A DNA stretch of 20,012 nt, taken from positions 1 to 20,012 of the forward strand of contig CAZPXF010000039.1 in NCBI GenBank assembly GCA_964590945.1. Direction: 5' to 3'. The position numbers and the translations under genes are program-made. This document shows positions 1 through 7,554 of the stretch, piece after piece. Each line of letters opens with the position of its first letter. Position 1 is the first letter of the stretch. Below the pieces are notes generated by a model. It saw only the letters and a program-made list of their open reading frames with translations. It was not told where the DNA came from and made no database searches. Source of the DNA: CAZPXF01 sp964590945. Its GTDB lineage: Bacteria > Bacillota > Clostridia > Lachnospirales > Lachnospiraceae.

Positions 1-25
1 GAGAAGTTTATTAAAGTTATTTTAG

Positions 26-51
26 CGGGAGCCGGAAACGGCTCCCGTTTT
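26..51 (+). terminator. Rho-independent terminator of an upstream gene
   Basis: A perfect 9-bp stem (CGGGAGCCG / CGGCTCCCG) closed by a GAAA tetraloop is followed directly by TTTT. This is a standard intrinsic terminator. It most likely ends a gene whose stop lies just upstream or outside the window; three frames stop at or before base 57, so the upstream gene cannot be assigned. It insulates the hicAB unit from upstream transcription. Confidence 0.8.
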
Positions 52-170
52 GGATAAGATCATGCATTTTTCTATTGCATATAGGATTCATTTTTTATAA
101 TAACAAACGGTTCATTATAAAATCATATTTATCGTTATCGGTAATTCACCGGAAAATTTCATGAAATAGA

Positions 171-217
171 ATGAATTTGATTCATATCTTGACAGCACGT
201 GTTACACGTATTAAAGT
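171..217 (+). promoter_or_regulatory. hicAB promoter with two palindromic operator candidates
   Basis: A consensus -35 (TTGACA, 189-194) and a -10-like TAAAGT (212-217) are 17 bp apart. A perfect palindrome ACGTGT-T-ACACGT (197-209) fills the spacer, and a second inverted repeat ATGAAT-TTG-ATTCAT (171-185) ends four bases upstream of the -35. HicB antitoxins with a ribbon-helix-helix tail are known to repress their own operons, and a spacer palindrome is where such a repressor would block RNA polymerase. The binding itself is inferred. Predicted transcription start is about base 224. Confidence 0.65.
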
Positions 218-237
218 ATATAGAAGGGAGAAACTAT

Positions 238-414
238 TTGAGAGACAAGGAATTGTTAAAACTTCTAAAGAAAAATGGCTGGAGTGTTGTAAGAGTGCAC
301 GGAAGTCATCATATTTTACAGAAAGATGAGAAGATTACAGTAATTCCGATACATGGAAAGGATGTACCTGCAGGACTTCTGCATAAAATATTGAAAGATA
401 CAGGTTTGGATTAA
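238..414 (+). CDS. hicA: HicA-family mRNA interferase toxin (YcfA-like)
   Basis: A 58-residue protein with the compact HicA double-stranded-RNA-binding fold. The signature GSHH is present, whose first histidine is the catalytic residue in studied HicA toxins, as is the typical C-terminal run VPAGLLHKILKDTGL. The family cleaves mRNA and slows growth when free of its antitoxin. I chose the TTG start at 238: GAAGGGAG lies 7 nt upstream, and the alternative in-frame GTG at 199 lies inside the promoter spacer, upstream of the predicted transcription start. The size matches the family's usual 55-65 residues. It precedes hicB by 26 nt, the usual toxin-first order. No catalytic residue appears lost, so the toxin looks functional. 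Confidence 0.88.
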   Translation: MRDKELLKLLKKNGWSVVRVHGSHHILQKDEKITVIPIHGKDVPAGLLHKILKDTGLD

Positions 415-440
415 TTAGTGAACAGGAGGTTAGGGTGTAT

Positions 441-824
441 ATGTTGTTTGTTTATCCTGCAGTTTTTCATAGAGAAGGACAGGAATATTGGGTTGAATTC
501 CCGGATTTGGAGGGATGTTATACGTTTGGCAGTTCTGTGAATGAATCAATGGAAAGAGCCCAGGAGGCGCTTTTCGGATATGTTGTGACCATATTGGAGC
601 AAGGGAAAGAATTAGTTGTTCCATCTGATATTCAAAAGCTGCAAGTTGAGGATGGCTTTTTGTCGTTGGTAGCTTGTGATATCAGTCGATACAAGGATAC
701 AAAAGCGGTAAAAAAGACGTTGACAATTCCGGCATGGCTGAATGAAAGGGCAATGGCAATGGAAATTAATTTTTCCCAGGTATTACAGGAGGCATTACTG
801 TTAAAAATACAGTCAAATAAGTAA
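441..824 (+). CDS. hicB: HicB-family antitoxin with ribbon-helix-helix DNA-binding tail
   Basis: A 127-residue antitoxin. The N-terminal half is the partly degraded RNase H-like HicB domain (YPAVF, then YWVEFPDLEGCYTFG, then a helix with ESMERAQEAL) that binds and masks HicA. The C-terminal 40 residues (KKTLTIPAWLNERA, INFSQVLQEAL) look like the ribbon-helix-helix DNA-binding module seen in many Firmicutes HicB proteins, which makes it the probable autorepressor of the pair. AGGAGGT at 424-430 can serve either the ATG at 441 or a GTG at 435; the ATG is preferred because HicB proteins usually begin a few residues before YPA. It is co-transcribed with hicA. Confidence 0.88.
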   Translation: MLFVYPAVFHREGQEYWVEFPDLEGCYTFGSSVNESMERAQEALFGYVVTILEQGKELVVPSDIQKLQVEDGFLSLVACDISRYKDTKAVKKTLTIPAWLNERAMAMEINFSQVLQEALLLKIQSNK

Positions 825-912
825 GTAGTACGAAAGTTTTCATATGAAGCGGTTCTAAAAAAAGATAATTGGCAGGAAACAAAGAATCCGGTAGATATAA
901 TCTGGAATTTTG

Positions 913-921
913 TGGTATACT
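913..921 (+). promoter_or_regulatory. Extended -10 promoter of the M16 peptidase gene
   Basis: TG-G-TATACT forms an extended -10 element. No good -35 lies 17 bp upstream, which is tolerated by extended -10 promoters. The predicted start near 928 would give a leader of about 24 nt containing the GGAGG site at 940-944. Assigned by sequence match only. Confidence 0.45.
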
Positions 922-951
922 CCTGTATAGTATGATTTTGGAGGAGTGAAT

Positions 952-3876
952 ATGGATTTTAATAAGTTATCAATGTACGAATTGATCGAGAGAAGAGCGC
1001 TTACAGATATTGCGTCTGAGGGTTATCTGCTGCGCCATAAGAAGAGCGGCGCACATTTATTCCTCGTGGAGAACGATGATGAAAATAAAGTCTTTTATAT
1101 CGGTTTCCGTACGCCTCCGTCTGACAGTACGGGAGTACCGCATATTCTGGAGCATTCTGTACTCTGCGGTTCCAGAAAGTTCCCGGTTAAGGATCCTTTC
1201 GTAGAGCTGGCAAAAGGATCTTTAAATACATTCCTGAATGCGATGACATATCCGGATAAGACCGTCTATCCGGTTGCAAGCTGCAATGATAAGGATTTTC
1301 AGAACCTGATGGATATTTATATGGATGCAGTGCTGAATCCGAAGATCTATGAGCATGATGAGATCTTCCGGCAGGAGGGGTGGCATTATGAATTGGAATC
1401 GGCAGATTCCGAGCTGACATACAATGGGGTTGTTTACAACGAAATGAAGGGCGCATTTTCTTCACCGGAGAGCGTGATGGAACGCGTGATCCTCAATTCC
1501 CTTTTTCCGGATACAACCTATGCAGTAGAGTCCGGCGGCGATCCGGAGGTCATACCGGAGCTGACATACGAAGGATTCCTTGATTTTCACAGAAGATATT
1601 ACCATCCATGCAACAGCTATATTTATCTGTATGGAAATATGGATATGGAAGAGAAGCTTCTCTGGCTGGATAAGGAGTATCTTGGCGGATATGAGGCGAT
1701 CAGTCTGGATTCGCAGATCGGATATCAGAAACCGTTTGAACGGATGGAAGAGCTGACAAAGACGTATTCGATTTCCAGCGGCGAGACGGAAGAGGATCAT
1801 ACTTATCTTTCCTATAACAAGGTAATTGGAACCAGTCTGGATGCGAAGCTTTGTCTTGCTTTTGAGGTTCTGGATTACGCGCTTTTATCTGCTCCTGGCG
1901 CGCCGCTTAAGAAGGCTTTGACCGATGCGGGGATTGGTAAAGATATCATGGGGTCTTATGACGACGGCATTTATCAGCCGATCTTCTCTGTCATTGCGAA
2001 AAATGCAAATGCGGACCAGCAGACAGAATTTGTTGCAGTGATCGAAGATACGCTGAAAGATCTGGTGAAGGAAGGATTGGATAAAAAGGCGCTGCAGGCA
2101 GGGATCAACAGTCTGGAATTCCGCTATCGCGAGGCGGACTTTGGGAATTATCCAAAAGGGCTCATGTATGGTCTGGATATTTTTGGAAGCTGGCTCTATG
2201 ATGTGAGGGATCCATTTATGAATCTCGAGCAGATTCCGGTGTTTGATTTCTTAAAGGGGCAGATTGAGACGGGCTATTTTGAAAATCTGATTCAGGAATG
2301 GCTGCTTGAGAATCAGCATGGTTCTATCGTGACGATCCGACCGGAAAAGGGAAGAACTGCGCGGATGGAGCAGGAGCTTGCAGCGAAGCTGCGGGCGCGG
2401 AAGGAAAGTATGACGGCGGAGGAGATCGGATCCCTTGTTTCTGCGACAAGGGAACTGAAGGAATATCAGGAGGCAGAAGATCCGGAGGAGGCGATGGACT
2501 GCATTCCTGTGCTTGAGCGTTCGGACATTTCAAGGGAGGTGCAGCCGATCGTAAATGAGGAGCTGATGCTTTCGGATATCCCGGTTCTGTATCATGAGAT
2601 TGAGACAAACGGCATCGGATATATCAATTTTCTGTTCAGTCTGGACAATATTTCGGGAGATATGATCCCATATGTCGGGATCCTGAAAGCTGTTCTCGGC
2701 ATGATCGATACGGAGAATTATGAATACAGCGAGCTGTCAAATGAGATCAATCTGAATACAGGAGGAATTGGGATTTCCATTGAGAATTATCCGAATGTCG
2801 GCGCTTCGGAGAAGAAAGAATTCCGGAGTTATATTTCCGTAAAAGGAAAGGCGCTCTATGCAAAGGTTCCGGTCGTATTTGCCATGATTCAGGAAATCCT
2901 GATGCGCTCGAAACTGGATGATACGAAACGTTTGAAGGAGATCCTGTCGATGACGAAATCCCGTTTGCAGATGAATTTCCTCTCGGCGGGGCATTCGGCA
3001 GCGACTGTTCGCGCGTTGTCTTATTCTTCCACAGTATCCAGATTCAAGGATCTGACATCGGGAATTGCATTCTACGATCTGGTGAGCCGGCTGGACGCAT
3101 GCTTTGAAGATGAGAAAGAGCTGCTTATTTCCAATCTTACCAGACTTTGCGAGTTGATATTTACCCCTTCCAATCTGCTGATCAGTTATACATCCGCCGG
3201 GGAAGGTATGAAAGGATTGGAGGAAGAGATCCGGGAACTTAAGGACGCCCTTTATCAGAATGCTTCATCAGGGACGAGGATGGATCTGGATTGTATGCAG
3301 TTGAATGAGGGATTCAAGACTTCATCCAAGGTGCAGTATGTGGCACGCACTGGTAATTTTATCGATAAAGGATATGAGTATCACGGCGCGCTTCGCGTAC
3401 TCCGGGTGATCATGAGTTATGATTATCTGTGGATGAATCTTCGTGTACAGGGTGGCGCATATGGATGCATGTGCAATTTCAACCGCCTGGGCGACAGCTA
3501 TTTTGTATCCTATCGCGATCCAAACCTGAAAAATACAAATGCGGTCTATGAAGGGGTTCCGGCATATGTTCGGAGTTTTCACGCCAATGACCGTGATATG
3601 ACCAAATACGTGATCGGAGCGGTCAGCGATATGGACACGCCGCTGAATCCGGCTTCTAAGGGCGAGCGTTCTTTAAATATGTATCTGTGCGGGATCACAG
3701 AAGAGATTTTGAAAAAGGAACGTGAGCAGGTTCTGAATACGACGAGTGAGGATATTCAGGCGCTCGCCCCGCTGATGGAAGCGATCCTTGCGGACGGCAG
3801 CATTTGTGTCATCGGAAGCGAGGAGAAGATCGAGGCGGATAAGGAGTTGTTTCAGGAGACAAAGGAACTGTTTTAG
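952..3876 (+). CDS. M16C-family zinc metallopeptidase (PreP/insulinase type)
   Basis: A 974-residue peptidase of the presequence-protease branch of family M16. The inverted zinc motif HILEH is at residues 64-68 (ligands H64 and H68, catalytic base E67) and the third ligand is probably E164 in YNEMKG, 96 residues after the second histidine, a spacing I recall as that of PreP. In the C-terminal half, R831 and Y837 (RVQGGAY) match the conserved Arg/Tyr pair that binds the peptide substrate. The length fits the four M16 half-domains on one chain. There is no signal peptide, so it acts in the cytoplasm, probably on short unfolded peptides; the substrate here is unknown. The ATG at 952 is chosen because GGAGG (940-944) is 7 nt upstream, whereas a GTG at 946 lies almost on top of it. 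Confidence 0.93.
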   Translation: MDFNKLSMYELIERRALTDIASEGYLLRHKKSGAHLFLVENDDENKVFYIGFRTPPSDSTGVPHILEHSVLCGSRKFPVKDPFVELAKGSLNTFLNAMTYPDKTVYPVASCNDKDFQNLMDIYMDAVLNPKIYEHDEIFRQEGWHYELESADSELTYNGVVYNEMKGAFSSPESVMERVILNSLFPDTTYAVESGGDPEVIPELTYEGFLDFHRRYYHPCNSYIYLYGNMDMEEKLLWLDKEYLGGYEAISLDSQIGYQKPFERMEELTKTYSISSGETEEDHTYLSYNKVIGTSLDAKLCLAFEVLDYALLSAPGAPLKKALTDAGIGKDIMGSYDDGIYQPIFSVIAKNANADQQTEFVAVIEDTLKDLVKEGLDKKALQAGINSLEFRYREADFGNYPKGLMYGLDIFGSWLYDVRDPFMNLEQIPVFDFLKGQIETGYFENLIQEWLLENQHGSIVTIRPEKGRTARMEQELAAKLRARKESMTAEEIGSLVSATRELKEYQEAEDPEEAMDCIPVLERSDISREVQPIVNEELMLSDIPVLYHEIETNGIGYINFLFSLDNISGDMIPYVGILKAVLGMIDTENYEYSELSNEINLNTGGIGISIENYPNVGASEKKEFRSYISVKGKALYAKVPVVFAMIQEILMRSKLDDTKRLKEILSMTKSRLQMNFLSAGHSAATVRALSYSSTVSRFKDLTSGIAFYDLVSRLDACFEDEKELLISNLTRLCELIFTPSNLLISYTSAGEGMKGLEEEIRELKDALYQNASSGTRMDLDCMQLNEGFKTSSKVQYVARTGNFIDKGYEYHGALRVLRVIMSYDYLWMNLRVQGGAYGCMCNFNRLGDSYFVSYRDPNLKNTNAVYEGVPAYVRSFHANDRDMTKYVIGAVSDMDTPLNPASKGERSLNMYLCGITEEILKKEREQVLNTTSEDIQALAPLMEAILADGSICVIGSEEKIEADKELFQETKELF

Positions 3877-3972
3877 GCAGGATTTTACGAAATATTGCAG
3901 GAGAGCGTTGTATGCGATATGAGATAAGATATAAGATGCAGACTGCAATTCTGATCATTTTGCGGAGGATTT

Positions 3973-4872
3973 ATGGAGAAACAGATTAAGAGCGGCTTTG
4001 TAACGCTGATCGGACGTCCGAACGTCGGCAAATCGACACTGATGAATTATCTGATCGGGCAGAAGGTTGCCATCACATCGAAGAAGCCGCAGACGACGCG
4101 CAACCGGATTCAGACGGTGCTGACAACTGACGAAGGGCAGATCGTTTTCGTAGATACGCCAGGCATTCACAAGGCGAAAAATAAGCTTGGAGAATATATG
4201 GTAAATGTTGCGGAGCGGACACTAAATGAAGTGGATGTCGTGCTTTGGCTTGTGGAGCCGTCAAATTTCATCGGGGCGGGAGAAAAGCATATTATCTCTC
4301 AGCTCAAAAAGACGAGGACGCCGGTTGTACTTGTCATCAATAAAATCGACATGGTGAAGAAAGAGGAAGTATTTTCCTTTATTGACACGTACAAGAAGGA
4401 ATATGATTTTGCAGCGATCGTTCCGGTGTCCGCCAGAAACGGAGACAATACGGACGAACTGGTGAAGGTCATCTTTCAGTATCTTCCTTACGGGCCGATG
4501 TTCTATGATGAAGACACTTTGACCGATCAGCCGCAGAGGCAGATTGTGGCGGAGCTGATCCGGGAGAAAGCGCTGCACAGCCTGAATGAAGAGATTCCGC
4601 ATGGGATCGCCGTTTCGATTGACAGAATGAAATTCCGCAAAAAAATCTGCGACATCGATGCGACAATTGTCTGCGAACGTGATTCCCACAAAGGAATCAT
4701 TATCGGCAGGCAGGGAAGCATGCTCAGGAAAATAGGAAGCGCAGCGCGTTATGAGATTGAGCAGATGCTTGGGATGCAGGTCAATTTAAAAATATGGGTC
4801 AAGGTTAAGAAAGACTGGAGGGACAGCGATTTCCTGATCAGGAACTTTGGCTATGACAGGAACGAGATGTAA
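3973..4872 (+). CDS. era: GTPase Era
   Basis: A 299-residue ribosome-assembly GTPase of full family length. The GTP-binding motifs appear in order: G1 GRPNVGKST (14-22), the TT of G2 (41-42), G3 DTPG (61-64), G4 NKID (123-126), G5 SAR (153-155). The C-terminal KH domain carries GIIIGRQGSMLRKIG (about 241-255), the loop that grips the 3' end of 16S rRNA. Era helps mature the 30S subunit and links it to cell growth. GGAGG at 3964-3968 supports the ATG at 3973. The era, yqzL, recO order is conserved in Firmicutes. A probable terminator follows the gene. Confidence 0.97.
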   Translation: MEKQIKSGFVTLIGRPNVGKSTLMNYLIGQKVAITSKKPQTTRNRIQTVLTTDEGQIVFVDTPGIHKAKNKLGEYMVNVAERTLNEVDVVLWLVEPSNFIGAGEKHIISQLKKTRTPVVLVINKIDMVKKEEVFSFIDTYKKEYDFAAIVPVSARNGDNTDELVKVIFQYLPYGPMFYDEDTLTDQPQRQIVAELIREKALHSLNEEIPHGIAVSIDRMKFRKKICDIDATIVCERDSHKGIIIGRQGSMLRKIGSAARYEIEQMLGMQVNLKIWVKVKKDWRDSDFLIRNFGYDRNEM

Positions 4873-4894
4873 TGTCTTTTGGATTTTGAAAGAA

Positions 4895-4931
4895 TATACT
4901 GGAAATTATTTGGCAGTATAAGAGTTTTTTT
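4895..4931 (+). terminator. Probable terminator after era
   Basis: TATACTG (4895-4901) and CAGTATA (4914-4920) form a perfect 7-bp stem, extended inside by AAAT/TTT pairing, followed by AGAG and a run of seven Ts (4925-4931). The stem is AT-rich and four bases separate it from the T-run, so it may end transcription only partly and let some reading continue into yqzL and recO. Confidence 0.5.
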
Positions 4932-4994
4932 GTCGGAAATCCTATTCTTAAGAACAGGATCCGGAAGGATTCGGAACAAATGGGAGGATTTCGG

Positions 4995-5162
4995 ATGGAA
5001 ACGAGCTGGAATGCCTTTTGGCAAAGCGGAAGCGTTGAGGATTATCTGAATCTGAAGGGAATCGTCTCGGATGTGGATGAAAAAGGGGAAGCAAAACGTG
5101 AGTCAGACAGTGATCGTGACGGGAATGGTGCTATCGGCGGCGCCTCACGGGGACTACGATAA
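4995..5162 (+). CDS. YqzL-like small protein between era and recO
   Basis: A 55-residue protein. Its first 22 residues contain W-N-A-F, a Q-S-G, and YLNLK, the pattern W..F..TG....YL..K of the YqzL family, known in Bacillus as a short protein encoded between era and recO and of unknown function. Position and pattern together make the call. GGAGG (4983-4987) is 7 nt before the ATG at 4995; an earlier ATG at 4980 overlaps that site. The tail from about residue 35 is polar and low in complexity (ESDSDRDGNG) and overlaps the start of recO in another frame, so only the first part may be under selection as protein. Confidence 0.7.
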   Translation: METSWNAFWQSGSVEDYLNLKGIVSDVDEKGEAKRESDSDRDGNGAIGGASRGLR

Positions 5163-5844
5163 GAGAGTGGTTCTTTTGACAAAAGAAAAAGGGAAAATAG
5201 CGGCATTCGCAAAGGGGGCACGGCGTCAGAACAGCCCCCTTCTTGCAGCATGCAATCCATTTTCCTTTGGGGAATTTGTGCTGTATGAGGGCAGAACATC
5301 CTACAATATCATGAGCGTCAGTATCTCCAATTATTTTATGGAGCTGATGAGCGATTTCGAGGGAGCCTGTTATGGCTTCTATTTCATGGAGCTGGCAGAC
5401 TACTATGGCCGCGAGTATAATGATGAAAAGGAGATGCTGAAGCTTTTGTACGCATCGCTTCTGGCGTTGACGAAAAAACGGATCCCGTTTCTTCTGATCC
5501 GGTACATATTCGAACTCAAGATTATCTGCATCAACGGGGAGGGACCGCAGGTATTTCACTGTGTCGTGTGCGGGAAAGGCGCGGAGGAACCGGTATTCAG
5601 TCCGTATCAGGGTGGACTTATTTGCGGCGATTGCCGGAAAAGAGTGCAGGATGGAATCCCGCTTCTTCCATCTACACTGTACACACTTCAATATATCGTA
5701 TCTTCTCCGGTTGAGAAATTGTATTCCTTTGTCGTGTCGGACGAGGTGCTGGCTCAGCTTGGAAGGATTATGAACGCATATGTGAAGCTGCATGTGGATA
5801 AGCGTTTTCATTCGCTGGATATATTGAATAGTCTTGAAAAATAA
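5098..5844 (+). CDS. recO: DNA repair protein RecO
   Basis: A 248-residue RecO, which helps load RecA onto single-stranded DNA in the RecFOR pathway. The N-terminal OB fold begins VTGMVLSAAPHGDYDKRVVLLT. The helical domain follows, and a zinc-finger pattern is present with C155, C158, C176 and C179 (CVVC then CGDC), common in Gram-positive RecO. I prefer the GTG at 5098: an AAAGGGGAAG site lies about 7-9 nt upstream, and the family starts a few residues before VTG. An ATG at 5071 would add nine residues and is the main alternative. The start overlaps the yqzL-like gene by 65 nt, suggesting translational coupling. Confidence 0.93.
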   Translation: MSQTVIVTGMVLSAAPHGDYDKRVVLLTKEKGKIAAFAKGARRQNSPLLAACNPFSFGEFVLYEGRTSYNIMSVSISNYFMELMSDFEGACYGFYFMELADYYGREYNDEKEMLKLLYASLLALTKKRIPFLLIRYIFELKIICINGEGPQVFHCVVCGKGAEEPVFSPYQGGLICGDCRKRVQDGIPLLPSTLYTLQYIVSSPVEKLYSFVVSDEVLAQLGRIMNAYVKLHVDKRFHSLDILNSLEK

Positions 5845-5862
5845 TGATGAAACAGTTATAAT
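5834..5862 (+). promoter_or_regulatory. glyS promoter
   Basis: TTGAAA (5834-5839), a 17-bp spacer and a perfect TATAAT (5857-5862) form a strong sigma-A promoter. It overlaps the last codons of recO. The predicted start near 5869 leaves a leader of only about 33 nt, too short for a T-box, so glyS here is not controlled by a tRNA-sensing leader. Confidence 0.75.
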
Positions 5863-5901
5863 ATCTCAGTATTACAGATTTTAGAAATGAGGACTGAGAA
5901 G

Positions 5902-7299
5902 ATGGAAAAGACTATGGATAAGATTGTGGCTCTTGCAAAATCACGCGGATTTGTTTATCCGGGTTCTGAGATTTACGGAGGACTTGCAAATACATGGGAC
6001 TATGGCAATCTTGGCGTTGAGTTAAAGAACAATGTCAAAAAGGCATGGTGGAAGAAATTCATTCAGGAGAATCCTTATAATGTCGGCGTCGACTGCGCGA
6101 TCCTGATGAATCCTCAGACATGGGTAGCTTCCGGACACCTTGGCGGATTCAGCGATCCTCTTATGGACTGTAAGGAGTGTCACGAAAGATTCCGCGCCGA
6201 CCAGTTGATCGAGGATTATGCTGAGGAACATGACATTGCGCTGACAGAGAGCGTGGATGCATGGTCACAGGAGCAGATGAAGAGCTTTATTGACGAGCAT
6301 AAGATTCCATGTCCGACGTGCGGCAAGCATAATTTTACGGATATCCGTCAGTTTAATCTGATGTTCAAGACATTTCAGGGTGTGACCGAGGACGCGAAAA
6401 ATACGGTATACCTGCGCCCGGAGACTGCACAGGGTATCTTTGTCAACTTCAAGAATGTGCAGCGTACTTCCAGAAAGAAGATTCCGTTCGGTATCGGACA
6501 GATCGGCAAGGCTTTTCGTAACGAGATCACGCCAGGCAACTTTATATTCCGTACACGTGAGTTTGAGCAGATGGAGCTGGAATTTTTCTGTGCGCCGGGA
6601 ACAGACCTTGAGTGGTTCGCATATTGGAAGGAATTTTGCCTGAACTGGCTGAAATCCCTCGGTCTTAAGGATGAGGAGATCAGAGCGAGAGATCATTCGC
6701 CGGAGGAGCTGTGCTTCTACAGCAAGGCGACGACGGACGTTGAGTTCTTATTCCCGTTCGGATGGGGCGAGCTTTGGGGAATCGCTGACAGGACAGACTA
6801 TGATCTGACGCAGCATCAGGAAGTCTCCAAACAGGATATGTCCTACTTTGACGATGAGAAAAAAGAAAAATATATTCCTTATGTTATTGAGCCGTCGCTT
6901 GGCGCAGACCGCATGGTGCTCGCATTTCTCTGCAGCGCTTATGACGAGGAGAATATCGGAACCGAGGAGAAGCCGGATATGAGAACAGTTCTTCATTTCC
7001 ATCCGGCGATCGCACCGGTCAAGATCGGCGTGCTTCCGCTCTCCAAAAAGCTGAATGAGGGCGCTGAGAAGATTTATGAAGAGCTTTCCAGATATTATAA
7101 TTGTGAGTACGATGACCGTGGAAATATCGGCAAGAGATACCGCCGTCAGGACGAGATCGGTACGCCGTTCTGTGTGACATTTGACTTTGATTCTCCTGAG
7201 GACGGCGCTGTTACGGTACGCGACCGTGATACGATGGAGCAGGAGAGGGTTAAGATCGAGGATCTGAAGACGTACTTCGAGGAGAAATTTAAGTTTTAA
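5902..7299 (+). CDS. glyS: Glycine--tRNA ligase, single-chain dimeric type
   Basis: A 465-residue class II aminoacyl-tRNA synthetase that joins glycine to tRNA-Gly. It is the homodimeric alpha2 type, not the alpha2-beta2 type. GFVYPGSEIYGG opens the catalytic domain, two cysteine pairs (C90/C93 and C137/C140) suggest a zinc site in the insertion, class II motif 2 lies around residues 205-228 (FRNE then FRTREFEQMELEFF), and motif 3 is GADRMVLAFL at 334-343. The C-terminal anticodon-binding domain starts near FHPAIAPVKIGVLPL. The ATG at 5902 has GAGG about 9 nt upstream; an ATG at 5887 would lie on that site. It has its own promoter and terminator. Confidence 0.97.
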   Translation: MEKTMDKIVALAKSRGFVYPGSEIYGGLANTWDYGNLGVELKNNVKKAWWKKFIQENPYNVGVDCAILMNPQTWVASGHLGGFSDPLMDCKECHERFRADQLIEDYAEEHDIALTESVDAWSQEQMKSFIDEHKIPCPTCGKHNFTDIRQFNLMFKTFQGVTEDAKNTVYLRPETAQGIFVNFKNVQRTSRKKIPFGIGQIGKAFRNEITPGNFIFRTREFEQMELEFFCAPGTDLEWFAYWKEFCLNWLKSLGLKDEEIRARDHSPEELCFYSKATTDVEFLFPFGWGELWGIADRTDYDLTQHQEVSKQDMSYFDDEKKEKYIPYVIEPSLGADRMVLAFLCSAYDEENIGTEEKPDMRTVLHFHPAIAPVKIGVLPLSKKLNEGAEKIYEELSRYYNCEYDDRGNIGKRYRRQDEIGTPFCVTFDFDSPEDGAVTVRDRDTMEQERVKIEDLKTYFEEKFKF

Positions 7300-7317
7300 A
7301 TACAGATAGCGGAATTT

Positions 7318-7357
7318 GCGGGACACTTTGGAGCAGAAAGAGTGTCCCGCTGTTTAT
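7318..7357 (+). terminator. Terminator of glyS
   Basis: GCGGGACACT (7318-7327) pairs perfectly with AGTGTCCCGC (7341-7350), a 10-bp GC-rich stem with a 13-nt loop, followed by TGTTTATT. It lies 18 nt after the glyS stop codon. The trailing sequence is T-rich but interrupted. Confidence 0.85.
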
Positions 7358-7386
7358 TACTGTTATATCTGCCACAGTGTGCAGAC

Positions 7387-7410
7387 TGCCAAAAAATGTT
7401 TGTTTTGGCA
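7387..7410. promoter_or_regulatory. Inverted repeat upstream of the ppdK promoter
   Basis: TGCCAAAA (7387-7394) and TTTTGGCA (7403-7410) form a perfect 8-bp inverted repeat with an 8-nt centre, ending ten bases before the -35 box of ppdK. The geometry suits a dimeric regulator acting from just upstream of the promoter. The cognate protein is not known to me. A terminator function is less likely, because no T-run follows the repeat directly on the + strand and a strong terminator already stands at 7318. Confidence 0.5.
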
Positions 7411-7419
7411 GTGATTATC

Positions 7420-7447
7420 TTGACGCAAAGTCCAAATTCAGTATAAT
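7420..7447 (+). promoter_or_regulatory. ppdK promoter
   Basis: TTGACG (7420-7425), a 16-bp spacer and a perfect TATAAT (7442-7447). The predicted start near 7454 gives a leader of about 100 nt before the ppdK start codon. The leader holds a weak GCATAC/GTATGC hairpin (7495-7517) and an AT-rich near-palindrome around 7461-7474. Confidence 0.75.
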
Positions 7448-7554
7448 ATAAATATAAGACTGCATATATATGTAGTTTTGAGAAGTTAGTGGACGCATAC
7501 AGATATGATCCGTATGCTTATACTAAAGTTAAATTTATAGGAGGAGTCATAAAA

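Noticed and set aside
199..237. Longer HicA starting at GTG 199
   Set aside because: This codon lies between the -35 and -10 boxes and would not be in the mRNA; the added residues do not match the HicA family.
5131..5811. A 226-codon open frame antisense to recO
   Set aside because: It mirrors the recO coding frame and shows no ribosome site or recognisable protein motif.
5845..5901. Possible T-box leader before glyS
   Set aside because: Only 57 nt separate recO from glyS, and a strong promoter lies inside it, so the leader is about 33 nt. No T-box sequence or antiterminator is present.
7489..7554. N-terminal extension of PPDK from a GTG at 7489
   Set aside because: The extension does not resemble the family N-terminus, overlaps a hairpin, and the ATG at 7555 has an excellent AGGAGGAG site and gives the family's length and numbering.
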